Below, piece after piece: positions 1 through 5,227 of a stretch of DNA of 5,608 bases (position 1 is its first letter; each line of letters begins with the position of its first letter). Under the pieces are notes generated by a model that did no database searches, was not told where the DNA came from, and saw only the letters and a program-made list of their open reading frames with translations. Position numbers and translations under genes: made by a program. This DNA comes from an uncultured bacterium (lineage in GTDB: Bacteria > Bacillota > Clostridia > Lachnospirales > Lachnospiraceae), in the NCBI GenBank assembly GCA_947088515.1, contig CAMUHA010000211.1, forward strand, positions 1 to 5,608. Reading direction: 5' to 3'.

Positions 1-47
1 TTACCTTTGCCGATTTCGGAAATTGGATAATACGCTTTTGTTGACAT
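1..47 (-). CDS. Start of an unidentified gene (5' fragment)
   Basis: Only the first 15 codons are visible, reading MSTKAYYPISEIGKG and then leaving the window. The start is well supported: AAGGAGG lies about 9 nt upstream of the ATG, and a good sigma-A-like promoter lies about 110 nt further up on the same strand. I do not recognise the protein from so few residues. There is no obvious signal peptide or membrane segment in this stretch, so a cytosolic product is more likely than an exported one. The gene is divergent from the citrate synthase gene, which may or may not mean a shared metabolic role. Confidence 0.75.
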   Translation of the reverse strand, partial: MSTKAYYPISEIGKG

Positions 48-80
48 ATTATTCGTCCTCCTTAAATAATTGTATACTTT

Positions 81-126
81 CCACCTCAAAGCTGCCCCTT
101 TCCAGGTGCAGAGTTGTGGTTTTTTT
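81..126 (-). promoter_or_regulatory. Structured 5' leader of the leftmost gene
   Basis: Inside the predicted leader, the minus-strand RNA can form an imperfect stem. CCAC pairs with GTGG at the base, then CTC with GAG and TGC with GCA, with small bulges (positions 81-119). A run of seven A precedes it in the RNA. An alternative pairing of AGAGT (near 140) with ACTCT (near 111) would disrupt the stem, so two exclusive folds are possible. Read on the plus strand, the same stem is followed by TTTTTTT (120-126) and resembles a terminator, but no plus-strand gene is visible to its left. I match it to no known riboswitch class. Confidence 0.3.
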
Positions 127-159
127 ACATCAAATGCACTCTTCCGGCACATCTAATTT

Positions 160-188
160 ATTATCTCAAACATGCTTTTAAAAGTCAA
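160..188 (-). promoter_or_regulatory. Sigma-A-like promoter of the leftmost gene
   Basis: On the minus strand TTGACT (183-188) and GATAAT (160-165) are separated by exactly 17 bp. Each box differs from consensus at one position. Transcription would begin near 153, leaving an untranslated leader of about 105 nt before the ATG at 47. This is the best promoter match in the window. Confidence 0.7.
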
Positions 189-270
189 TATTTATAGACT
201 TCATTTTTCCAAATTATTCATGTGAATTATTTCCAATTTATAAACAATTTGTAAACAGATTATTTTTTGC

Positions 271-299
271 TTGTTTTAAGCTTTCCCCCATGATAATAT
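271..299 (+). promoter_or_regulatory. Weak candidate promoter of citrate synthase gene
   Basis: TTGTTT (271-276) and TAATAT (294-299) are spaced 17 bp apart. Each box matches consensus only partly. An overlapping perfect TATAAT (297-302) lacks a well-placed -35 partner. Transcription would start near 306, giving a leader of about 120 nt. The weak boxes would fit a promoter that needs an activator, but this is inference. Confidence 0.35.
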
Positions 300-426
300 A
301 ATTATGTTAACTTTATTCTGAAATGCTCTTTCATTTCTTGTGATTGCCTGGCGTTATTGTTCTTTGGGCAAATACCAGACTTAAGTTAAATAGTTAAATA
401 TTGATAGCAGAAAGGAGAGTTTAGTT

Positions 427-1800
427 ATGGACCATAATGTTTTTTCTGAAATTACACCCGATATCGTCCGACTTGCTAAAATGGGCGAACAGGCTGATAT
501 CATTGATACGGAACTTTTTACCAAATATGATGTAAAGAGAGGTCTTCGTGACTTAAACGGTAAGGGCGTTCTTGCTGGCCTTACCAATATATCTGATGTA
601 CGTGCCAAAGAAATTGTGGACGGCGTGGAAGTTCCTGCCCATGGACGTCTTTTTTACCGGGGTTACGATATTAAAGATTTGGTAAACGGCTTTACAAAAG
701 ACGACCGGTTTGGTTTTGAAGAGATTACCTATCTCCTTTTGTTTGACCAGCTGCCGGATGATAAGGAGCTTGCAAATTTCCGGCTTCTTTTATCCAAATA
801 CCGTTCCCTTCCCACCAGCTTTGTAAGAGATATTATCATGAAAGCTCCCAGCAGTGATATGATGAACACCTTAGCCCGCAGTGTTCTCACCCTTTATTCC
901 TATGATGACCGGGCAGATGATGTTTCTCTTCCTAATGTGCTTCGCCAGTGTTTACAGCTTATCAGCCTGTTTCCGATGTTGTCTATTTATGGATACCAGG
1001 CATACTGTCATTATCATGATGGCAAAAGCCTGTTTATCCACCAGCCCGACCCTGAACTTTCAGCTGCTGAAAATATCCTGCGTATCCTGCGTCCGGACAG
1101 TTCCTATACGCCTTTAGAAGCCAGACTTTTAGATGTCGCTCTTGTACTGCATATGGAGCACGGTGGCGGTAATAATTCCTCCTTTACAACCCATGTGGTC
1201 ACTTCTTCCCTGACAGATACATATTCAGTGATTGCAGCCGCTATTGGCTCATTGAAAGGCCCCCGTCATGGCGGCGCTAATATTAAAGTGGTGCAGATGT
1301 TTGAGGAAATGAAGCAGGAAGTGAAGGACTGGAGCGATGAAGAGGAAGTAGGCCATTACCTGCGCCGCCTTCTTAACAAAGAAGCATTTGACCGCGCTGG
1401 TCTTATTTATGGCGTAGGTCATGCCATTTATTCAAAGTCCGACCCCCGTGCCGTAATTTTTAAGTCCTTTGTTGAAAAGCTTTCCCTTGAAAAAGGATTG
1501 GAAAAAGAATTTGCACTCTACTCTCTGGTGGAACGGTTAGCTCCACAGATTATTGCAGGCGAAAGACAAATGTACAAAGGCGTCAGCATTAATGTGGATT
1601 TTTATTCAGGCTTCGTATATCATATGCTTGGACTTCCTATGGAGCTTTACACTCCCATTTTCGCCATTGCCCGTATTTGCGGCTGGAGCGCCCACCGTAT
1701 GGAAGAGCTGGCAAACAATGGCAAGATTATACGTCCAGCTTACAAGCCAATCTGCCCGGACCGTAGTTACATAGATATTGCAGACAGACACAGTAAATAA
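427..1800 (+). CDS. gltA: Citrate synthase (si-type, 457 aa)
   Basis: Condenses oxaloacetate and acetyl-CoA to citrate in the cytosol. In fermentative clostridia this mainly supplies the oxidative branch to 2-oxoglutarate and glutamate. The family signature is complete: RGYDI (78-82); LHMEHGGGNNSSF (241-253) with catalytic His245; GPRHGGAN (278-285) with oxaloacetate-binding His281; YGVGHAIY (328-335) with His332; VDFYSG (390-395) with catalytic Asp391; and RICGWSAHRMEE (416-427) with substrate-binding arginines. It exceeds the ~370-430 residues of many bacterial enzymes through an N-terminal extension of about 40 residues, which I recall as typical of the clostridial group. The ATG at 427 has AAAGGAGA 8 nt upstream. 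A 2-methylcitrate synthase activity cannot be excluded from sequence, but no propionate genes are nearby. No aconitase or isocitrate dehydrogenase gene follows, so it appears monocistronic. Confidence 0.95.
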   Translation: MDHNVFSEITPDIVRLAKMGEQADIIDTELFTKYDVKRGLRDLNGKGVLAGLTNISDVRAKEIVDGVEVPAHGRLFYRGYDIKDLVNGFTKDDRFGFEEITYLLLFDQLPDDKELANFRLLLSKYRSLPTSFVRDIIMKAPSSDMMNTLARSVLTLYSYDDRADDVSLPNVLRQCLQLISLFPMLSIYGYQAYCHYHDGKSLFIHQPDPELSAAENILRILRPDSSYTPLEARLLDVALVLHMEHGGGNNSSFTTHVVTSSLTDTYSVIAAAIGSLKGPRHGGANIKVVQMFEEMKQEVKDWSDEEEVGHYLRRLLNKEAFDRAGLIYGVGHAIYSKSDPRAVIFKSFVEKLSLEKGLEKEFALYSLVERLAPQIIAGERQMYKGVSINVDFYSGFVYHMLGLPMELYTPIFAIARICGWSAHRMEELANNGKIIRPAYKPICPDRSYIDIADRHSK

Positions 1801-1810
1801 AACGCCGCAA

Positions 1811-1866
1811 CAATAAAAACAGAGAACATATCACTTTTATAGTGGCGCGTTCTCTGCTTTTTATTG
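1811..1866. terminator. Bidirectional terminator between gltA and thrC
   Basis: CAGAGAAC (1820-1827) pairs perfectly with GTTCTCTG (1849-1856). The stem continues outward through CAATAAAAA (1811-1819) and TTTTTATTG (1858-1866), with only C1857 bulged, for 17 bp in all. The loop holds a small nested hairpin, CACT/AGTG. The T-run ends the plus-strand transcript about 60 nt after the citrate synthase stop. The A-run becomes a U-run for the minus strand, ending thrC from the other side. Confidence 0.9.
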
Positions 1867-1891
1867 CTCTTTAAAGTTTATAATTACAAAA

Positions 1892-3382
1892 TTAAATCCC
1901 AAGAATTTCCATAACAGTCTGTTTCATTTCATCTTTTTCACATATTCGATGATGCAGAATGGGCGCTGTCCTGATTTCTTCAATCGCCTTCGGCACATGC
2001 ACCCCGGAAATCTCACAAAGCTTATCCACCAGTTCAAAATCTTCCATTTCTTCATTCGATTCCAAGTTGACGGCATTCATAACACTTCTGGTAAACTTAT
2101 AAGGGCTTGCTGTGGAGGCAATTACTGTCAGCGTCTCATCCTCTGTCTCTTCCTTATATTTCCCATAAACGCAGGCTGCCACTGCCGTATGTGTATCAAT
2201 TACATAACCTGTCTTTGTATACAAATCATGTATGGTCTTTGCTGTTTCTTCTTCTGTGGCATAATTTCCATAGAAATCAGAAAGCTTCTCTCGCATCTGC
2301 TCTGTGATATGATACAAACCACCTTCTGAAAGCGCCTTCATCAGTTCTGTGTTCTTTTCCGGGTCATTGCCTGCAATCTGGTAAATCAGCCTCTCTAAAT
2401 TGCTGGAAATCAGTATATCCATTGAGGGTGATGTTGTAAGAACAAATTCTCTGTTTTTATCATAAATGCCCGACTGGAAAAAGTCGAAAAGCACTTTGTT
2501 TTCATTGGATGCACAAATCAGCCTGTTAATGGGAAGTCCCATCTGCTTTGCATAAAACGCCGCTAAAATATTGCCGAAGTTGCCTGTCGGCACGGTCACA
2601 TTTATCTTCTCTCCCTCTTTTATACGCCCTTCCCTTAAGAGTCTTCCATAAGCATAGATATAATAAACAATCTGAGGTATGAGCCGTCCAATATTTATGG
2701 AATTGGCAGAAGAAAACTGAAATCCCTTCCCATCCATATATTCTGCAAGCTGCCTATCCCCAAAAATCTGTTTCACACCTGTCTGCGCATCGTCAAAATT
2801 ACCATGGATTCCCACAACATATGTATTTTTTCCCTTCTGGGTTATCATCTGTTTCTCCTGTATGGGACTTACGCCGCTTTTAGGATAAAATACAATAATA
2901 CGTGTGCCTTCCACATCGGCAAATCCAGCTAAAGCTGCCTTTCCGGTATCGCCAGAGGTTGCCGTCAATATTACGATTTCATTCTTTACATGGTTTTTCG
3001 CCGCAGCAGTGGTTAAAAGATGCGGCAGTATGGACAAAGCCATATCTTTAAAGGCTATTGTTGCTCCGTGAAACAACTCCAGATAAAAAGCGCCGTCCGC
3101 TTTTGCCAAAGGCACAATTTCTTCTGTATCGAACTTTTCATCATAGGCCTTTGCAATACAGTCTTTCAGTTCCTGTTCCGTAAAATCGGTAAAATACAGC
3201 TTCATTACTTCATAAGCTGTCTGTTTGTATGTCATCTGTGAAAGTTCAGCAAGACTCTTATCCAATGCTGGTATCCTATCTGGCACAAACAGTCCTCCAT
3301 CGCCTGAAAGCCCTTTCAGAATTGCTTCCGATGCTTTAACCGGATTTTCCTTTGCTCTTGTACTGTTATATAAAATTTCCAT
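1892..3382 (-). CDS. thrC: Threonine synthase (496 aa)
   Basis: PLP-dependent enzyme that converts O-phospho-L-homoserine to L-threonine and phosphate, the last step of threonine synthesis. It starts MEILYNSTR, the common N-terminus of this long (~490-500 residue) ThrC class. ELFHGATIAFKDMA contains the PLP-binding lysine (Lys112 from this start). TATSGDTGKAA (140-150) is the phosphate-binding loop. FSSANSINIGRL and VPTGNFGNI further on are also characteristic. The reading frame is open back to 3421, but the ATG at 3382 is chosen because GGGAGGA sits 6 nt before it. The in-frame ATG at 3388 directly abuts that Shine-Dalgarno sequence. No homoserine kinase or homoserine dehydrogenase gene adjoins it. 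It has its own promoter and leader and faces the citrate synthase gene across a shared terminator. Confidence 0.96.
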   Translation of the reverse strand: MEILYNSTRAKENPVKASEAILKGLSGDGGLFVPDRIPALDKSLAELSQMTYKQTAYEVMKLYFTDFTEQELKDCIAKAYDEKFDTEEIVPLAKADGAFYLELFHGATIAFKDMALSILPHLLTTAAAKNHVKNEIVILTATSGDTGKAALAGFADVEGTRIIVFYPKSGVSPIQEKQMITQKGKNTYVVGIHGNFDDAQTGVKQIFGDRQLAEYMDGKGFQFSSANSINIGRLIPQIVYYIYAYGRLLREGRIKEGEKINVTVPTGNFGNILAAFYAKQMGLPINRLICASNENKVLFDFFQSGIYDKNREFVLTTSPSMDILISSNLERLIYQIAGNDPEKNTELMKALSEGGLYHITEQMREKLSDFYGNYATEEETAKTIHDLYTKTGYVIDTHTAVAACVYGKYKEETEDETLTVIASTASPYKFTRSVMNAVNLESNEEMEDFELVDKLCEISGVHVPKAIEEIRTAPILHHRICEKDEMKQTVMEILGI

Positions 3383-3388
3383 TTCCAT

Positions 3389-3395
3389 TCCTCCC
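3389..3395 (-). promoter_or_regulatory. Ribosome binding site that fixes the thrC start
   Basis: GGGAGGA on the minus strand is followed 6 nt later by the ATG at 3382. The alternative in-frame ATG at 3388 touches the site with no spacer and so is disfavoured. The choice gives MEILYN rather than MEMEILYN. Confidence 0.75.
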
Positions 3396-3402
3396 ACATA
3401 CC

Positions 3403-3453
3403 GCAGGCTTATAGCCTGCAAAGCTGCACTGGTATTTTGCCTGAAAACAGCTT
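3403..3453 (-). promoter_or_regulatory. Two hairpins in the thrC mRNA leader
   Basis: The leader of about 115 nt folds into two elements. The downstream one is a perfect 7-bp stem, GCAGGCT-ATA-AGCCTGC (3403-3419), ending 7 nt before the Shine-Dalgarno sequence. The upstream one pairs AAGCTG (3448-3453) with CAGCTT (3421-3426), with an inner TTTT/AAAA stem capped by CAGGC. That CAGGC repeats the 5' arm of the second hairpin, so the arm GCCTG could pair with either copy, allowing two exclusive folds. There is no T-run after either stem, so any control would act on translation rather than termination. I see no T-box sequence and no threonine-rich leader peptide. Confidence 0.45.
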
Positions 3454-3503
3454 CCAGACATTGCTCTTTTGTTTTTTATTCTGTATTCTAAAATCCGCTC
3501 CCT

Positions 3504-3532
3504 ATTTTATCATAAAATAAATTTCATTACAA
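3504..3532 (-). promoter_or_regulatory. Promoter of thrC with extended -10
   Basis: On the minus strand TTGTAA (3527-3532) and TAAAAT (3504-3509) are 17 bp apart. The -10 is preceded by TGA, giving the extended form TGnTAAAAT. Transcription would start near 3497. It lies just beyond the stop codon of the upstream hydrolase gene, so thrC can be expressed independently of it. Confidence 0.6.
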
Positions 3533-3537
3533 TGAAA
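3504..3537. repeat. Two inverted repeats over the thrC promoter
   Basis: ATTTTAT-C-ATAAAAT (3504-3518) is a perfect 7-bp dyad covering the -10. TTTCATT-AC-AATGAAA (3522-3537) is a second perfect 7-bp dyad covering the -35. Each box is thus symmetric, as expected for operator sites. The second dyad, followed on the minus strand by TTTATTTTAT, could instead be a weak AT-only terminator for the hydrolase gene. I cannot separate these readings. Confidence 0.4.
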
Positions 3538-3558
3538 AATGCACACATACCGATTCTT

Positions 3559-4185
3559 TCATCCGTTTGTGAAAAACTCATGTCCACCGTGGGCAAACAG
3601 TCTGACCAGTGCACCATCAAACCATCTCATTTTATTTGGGTCCGCACTTTTCCGGGCTGCAAAATAAAGTGCGCCTTCTGTTATATCTTCCCCTTTCAGT
3701 ACCCGCTCCACTGCATTTATAGTAGTCTGGGTTACTTTTATATTCTGGTAAGTTCCATTGCCTACCGGTGAAAACTGATAAACACCGTTTTCCCTCTGCA
3801 TTACCACTTCTGTCACTGTATCAGGAAATTTACTGCTGTTAACCCGGTTCATAACCACACCTGCCACCAGCATTCTTCCTTCTTCATCCTCGCTTCCTGC
3901 TTCTGCCTGTACAATTTTCAGCAACGCTTCATAATCTGCCTGCGACAAGTCATACTTGTACTCTTTTTCCATAACAGTATAGTCTACCACTCTCTGCCCT
4001 GATGCGGCCCTCTTTGGCATACCATAAAACCTGTCCATCTTTGAATCTGGATAATCAGCCATCACCTTGACTCTGAAAGCCTGGGCTGCAGCAAGCTTGT
4101 TCATCTGCACTCCTTTTAGACAAAACCATCCTGAAAGCATCACCATATTACATAAAAACAACTGCATTACAAATTTTTTATACAT
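3559..4185 (-). CDS. SleB-type cell wall hydrolase (Hydrolase_2)
   Basis: Member of the SleB/CwlJ cell wall hydrolase family, which cleaves peptidoglycan glycan strands. SleB acts on spore cortex at germination, but many clostridial relatives have unknown roles. With the start at 4185 the product has 208 residues. Residues 1-24 form a signal-like segment: Lys3 and Lys4, then a hydrophobic stretch, with small residues LAAAQA (31-36) as a possible cleavage site. The catalytic domain runs from about 80 to 208: IVQAEAGSED (91-100) with the presumed catalytic Glu95, AGVVMNRV (108-115), YQFSPVGNG (136-144) and a C-terminal AHGGHEFF (198-205). There is no peptidoglycan-binding domain, which full-length SleB has. 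The ATG at 4185 has only a distant Shine-Dalgarno sequence, while Met28 has a strong one, so the start is uncertain. A role in spore germination is possible but not shown. Confidence 0.88.
   Translation of the reverse strand: MYKKFVMQLFLCNMVMLSGWFCLKGVQMNKLAAAQAFRVKVMADYPDSKMDRFYGMPKRAASGQRVVDYTVMEKEYKYDLSQADYEALLKIVQAEAGSEDEEGRMLVAGVVMNRVNSSKFPDTVTEVVMQRENGVYQFSPVGNGTYQNIKVTQTTINAVERVLKGEDITEGALYFAARKSADPNKMRWFDGALVRLFAHGGHEFFTNG
4110..4117 (-). promoter_or_regulatory. Strong internal ribosome binding site before Met28
   Basis: AAAAGGAG followed 5 nt later by the ATG at 4104 is a far better initiation site than that of the upstream ATG at 4185, where AAAGGA is 12 nt away. Starting at 4104 gives 181 residues and removes the hydrophobic N-terminal segment. 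Either the annotated start should move, or the gene makes exported and non-exported forms. Confidence 0.5.
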
Positions 4186-4309
4186 GCCCTATACGCGTCC
4201 TTTCTTTGCTCCGCCATATTTCACATAAAATTTTTTTCACATTTGTAATAGTTCTTTAATATTTTATACAGTTAATGCCAAAAATATTTCTAAAATTTGC
4301 ATTTGAGGC

Positions 4310-4327
4310 CAATTTATTTCAAAATTG
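4310..4327. repeat. 6-bp dyad at the -35 of the AP2 gene promoter
   Basis: CAATTT and AAATTG form a perfect inverted repeat with a 6-bp spacer. It covers the putative -35 box at 4318-4323. At this AT content a 6-bp dyad can occur by chance, so this is only a candidate operator. Confidence 0.25.
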
Positions 4328-4346
4328 TGATTTTCTATGGTAAAAT
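4318..4346 (+). promoter_or_regulatory. Candidate promoter of the AP2-domain gene
   Basis: TGG directly precedes TAAAAT (4341-4346), giving an extended -10, with a weak -35 TTCAAA (4318-4323) 17 bp upstream. Transcription would begin near 4353, leaving a leader of about 77 nt. Confidence 0.45.
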
Positions 4347-4353
4347 AATAATC

Positions 4354-4382
4354 AATATCATAAAGAAAAAATTTATGATATT
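4354..4382. repeat. Perfect 11-bp inverted repeat at AP2 gene start of transcription
   Basis: AATATCATAAA (4354-4364) and TTTATGATATT (4372-4382) are perfect reverse complements separated by GAAAAAA. The dyad begins right at the predicted transcription start (about 4353) and ends some 30 bp before the Shine-Dalgarno sequence. As DNA it is placed as a repressor operator would be. As RNA it would form a hairpin at the very 5' end of the message, which can stabilise mRNA. There is no T-run after it, so it is not a terminator. Confidence 0.7.
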
Positions 4383-4429
4383 TACAATAATCCGGAAATC
4401 AGGAAGAAATTTGGAGAAGGGATAAATCT

Positions 4430-5227
4430 ATGGAACAAAATTTTCCCGGCGTTATGGCCACACAAAAAAAAGATGGAACAGCTTATTACCGCTCCTCCAT
4501 CACTTACAGGCAAAAACATATCAGTCTTGGCAGCTATCCCTCTGCCCTCCTGGGCCATAACGCTTATTTGGAGGGAACCCGCCTCATCTGTGATTATTCA
4601 CTTTCAATTGATGATTATTCCGCTGAAAACTGCCTGCCCTTTGAAAAGTGGGTATGCCTTATTAATTTCAGAGACAATCAAATTTATTTTTCCACTCCTA
4701 TCTATGTCCGCAAAAAATACTTTGACTATTATCTTTCACCGGAAGAAAAACTAAAATTTGATATTGATGATTTGTTCTATTATGCTTCCCATAAAATTAT
4801 GCGCAGGGGAAGACATTTATTTGTTGCAGACTACGGAATGCAAATTAATATTATGAGTCGGTATGGCATTAAAAATTATGCTGTGGAAGGCCGGGATTTC
4901 CGTTTTGTAAATGAAGATAATATGGATTTCCGATACGAAAACATTGAAATATTTAACATCTATCACGGAGTAACGCGAAAGAATACCAAAGATGGCATCC
5001 GGTATATAGCCAAAATCCATATCAATGGCAACTATACCATAGGCTCCTACGCAAGCGATACAGAAGCCGCCATTGCCTACAACAAAGCCGTGGATATTCT
5101 GAAAAAGAACGGAGTAAGCAAAAACTTTGTTCCCAACTATCTGGAAAGTCTCTCTCCCTCCACTTACGCCGACATTTACACCAAAATTCATATTTCAAAA
5201 AAAATAACCAATTACCTGCGTGTGTAA
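4430..5227 (+). CDS. AP2-domain protein with degenerate HNH-like segment
   Basis: Protein of 265 residues, probably a DNA-binding regulator. Three parts are visible. Residues 5-51 form an AP2-like repeat (FPGV, KDGTAYYR, SITYRQKHISLGSY). Residues ~115-176 resemble the core of HNH homing endonucleases: NEDNMDFRYENIEI (161-174) matches the family pattern NGDxxDNRxENL, but the metal-site histidine positions are Arg158/Phe159 and the central Asn is Phe167. Residues 178-238 form a clear AP2/ERF domain: YHGVTRKNTKDG, RYIAKI, IGSYASDTEAAIAYNKAV, then NFVPNYL. HNH plus AP2 is a known homing-endonuclease layout, so this looks like a nuclease that lost activity and became a DNA-binding protein. No signal peptide or membrane segment is seen. 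GGAGAAGGG precedes the ATG at 8 nt. It is divergent from the SleB-like gene and overlaps the GH25 gene tail. The regulatory role is inferred. Confidence 0.8.
   Translation: MEQNFPGVMATQKKDGTAYYRSSITYRQKHISLGSYPSALLGHNAYLEGTRLICDYSLSIDDYSAENCLPFEKWVCLINFRDNQIYFSTPIYVRKKYFDYYLSPEEKLKFDIDDLFYYASHKIMRRGRHLFVADYGMQINIMSRYGIKNYAVEGRDFRFVNEDNMDFRYENIEIFNIYHGVTRKNTKDGIRYIAKIHINGNYTIGSYASDTEAAIAYNKAVDILKKNGVSKNFVPNYLESLSPSTYADIYTKIHISKKITNYLRV
5212..5227. other. Tail-to-tail overlap of AP2 gene and GH25 gene
   Basis: The plus-strand stop of the AP2 gene (5225-5227) lies beyond the minus-strand stop of the GH25 gene (5212-5214), so 16 bp code on both strands. No hairpin with a T-run was found on either side close to the overlap, so the two transcripts probably overlap further and are antisense to each other at their 3' ends. 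Confidence 0.85.

Larger units (their letters stand above)
48..426. other. Divergent intergenic region before citrate synthase
   Basis: This stretch of 379 bp has no credible gene. It holds the leader and promoter of the leftward gene, then an AT-rich segment with a short inverted repeat ATTCA-TG-TGAAT (216-227). Two direct repeats of T(A/G)TAAACA (239-246 and 250-257) follow, 11 bp apart, about one helical turn. Next come a weak candidate promoter for the citrate synthase gene, a tandem GTTAAATA doublet (385-400) and the ribosome binding site AAAGGAGA (411-418). Near 344-371 TTGCC could pair with GGCAA in the mRNA, but the stem is too short to be convincing. Confidence 0.6.
4186..4429. other. 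AT-rich divergent region, hydrolase / AP2 gene
   Basis: This stretch of 244 bp is unusually AT-rich and carries no gene. Besides the AP2-gene promoter and dyads listed separately, it holds a direct repeat of TTTCACAT (4219-4226 and 4235-4242) spaced 16 bp, close to the hydrolase start. I could not find a convincing sigma-A promoter for the hydrolase. CTGTATAAAAT on the minus strand (about 4261-4271) offers a possible -10 with no good -35, which would fit a sporulation or other alternative sigma factor, but that is speculation. Confidence 0.5.

Noticed and set aside
81..126. Plus-strand rho-independent terminator (stem followed by TTTTTTT)
   Set aside because: The stem is imperfect with several bulges and there is no plus-strand gene to its left; it fits better as a leader structure of the minus-strand gene.
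381..400. Tandem GTTAAATA doublet upstream of the citrate synthase ribosome site
   Set aside because: Only two 8-bp copies in AT-rich DNA; likely slippage with no evident function.
1949..2329. Plus-strand 126-codon open frame inside thrC
   Set aside because: It is a shadow of the strongly conserved threonine synthase frame on the other strand; the composition is odd and there is no ribosome site.
3366..3461. Upstream ORF of 31 codons in the thrC leader, overlapping the thrC start
   Set aside because: It starts ATG TCT GGA and ends at TAA 3366-3368, but has only a poor AAAAGAG ribosome site and no threonine or isoleucine codon run, so it does not look like an attenuator peptide.
3469..3771. 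Plus-strand 100-codon open frame
   Set aside because: It runs antisense to the end of the hydrolase gene and through the thrC promoter, with no ribosome site and no recognisable protein features.
4817..5191. Minus-strand 124-codon open frame opposite the AP2 gene
   Set aside because: The plus-strand frame has clear AP2 motifs and a proper start; the antisense frame has neither.
4430..5227. Active intron- or intein-borne homing endonuclease, or a phage integrase (AP2-like arm-binding domain)
   Set aside because: The HNH metal-binding residues are missing, no intron or split host gene surrounds it, and there is no tyrosine recombinase catalytic domain or attachment-site repeat.
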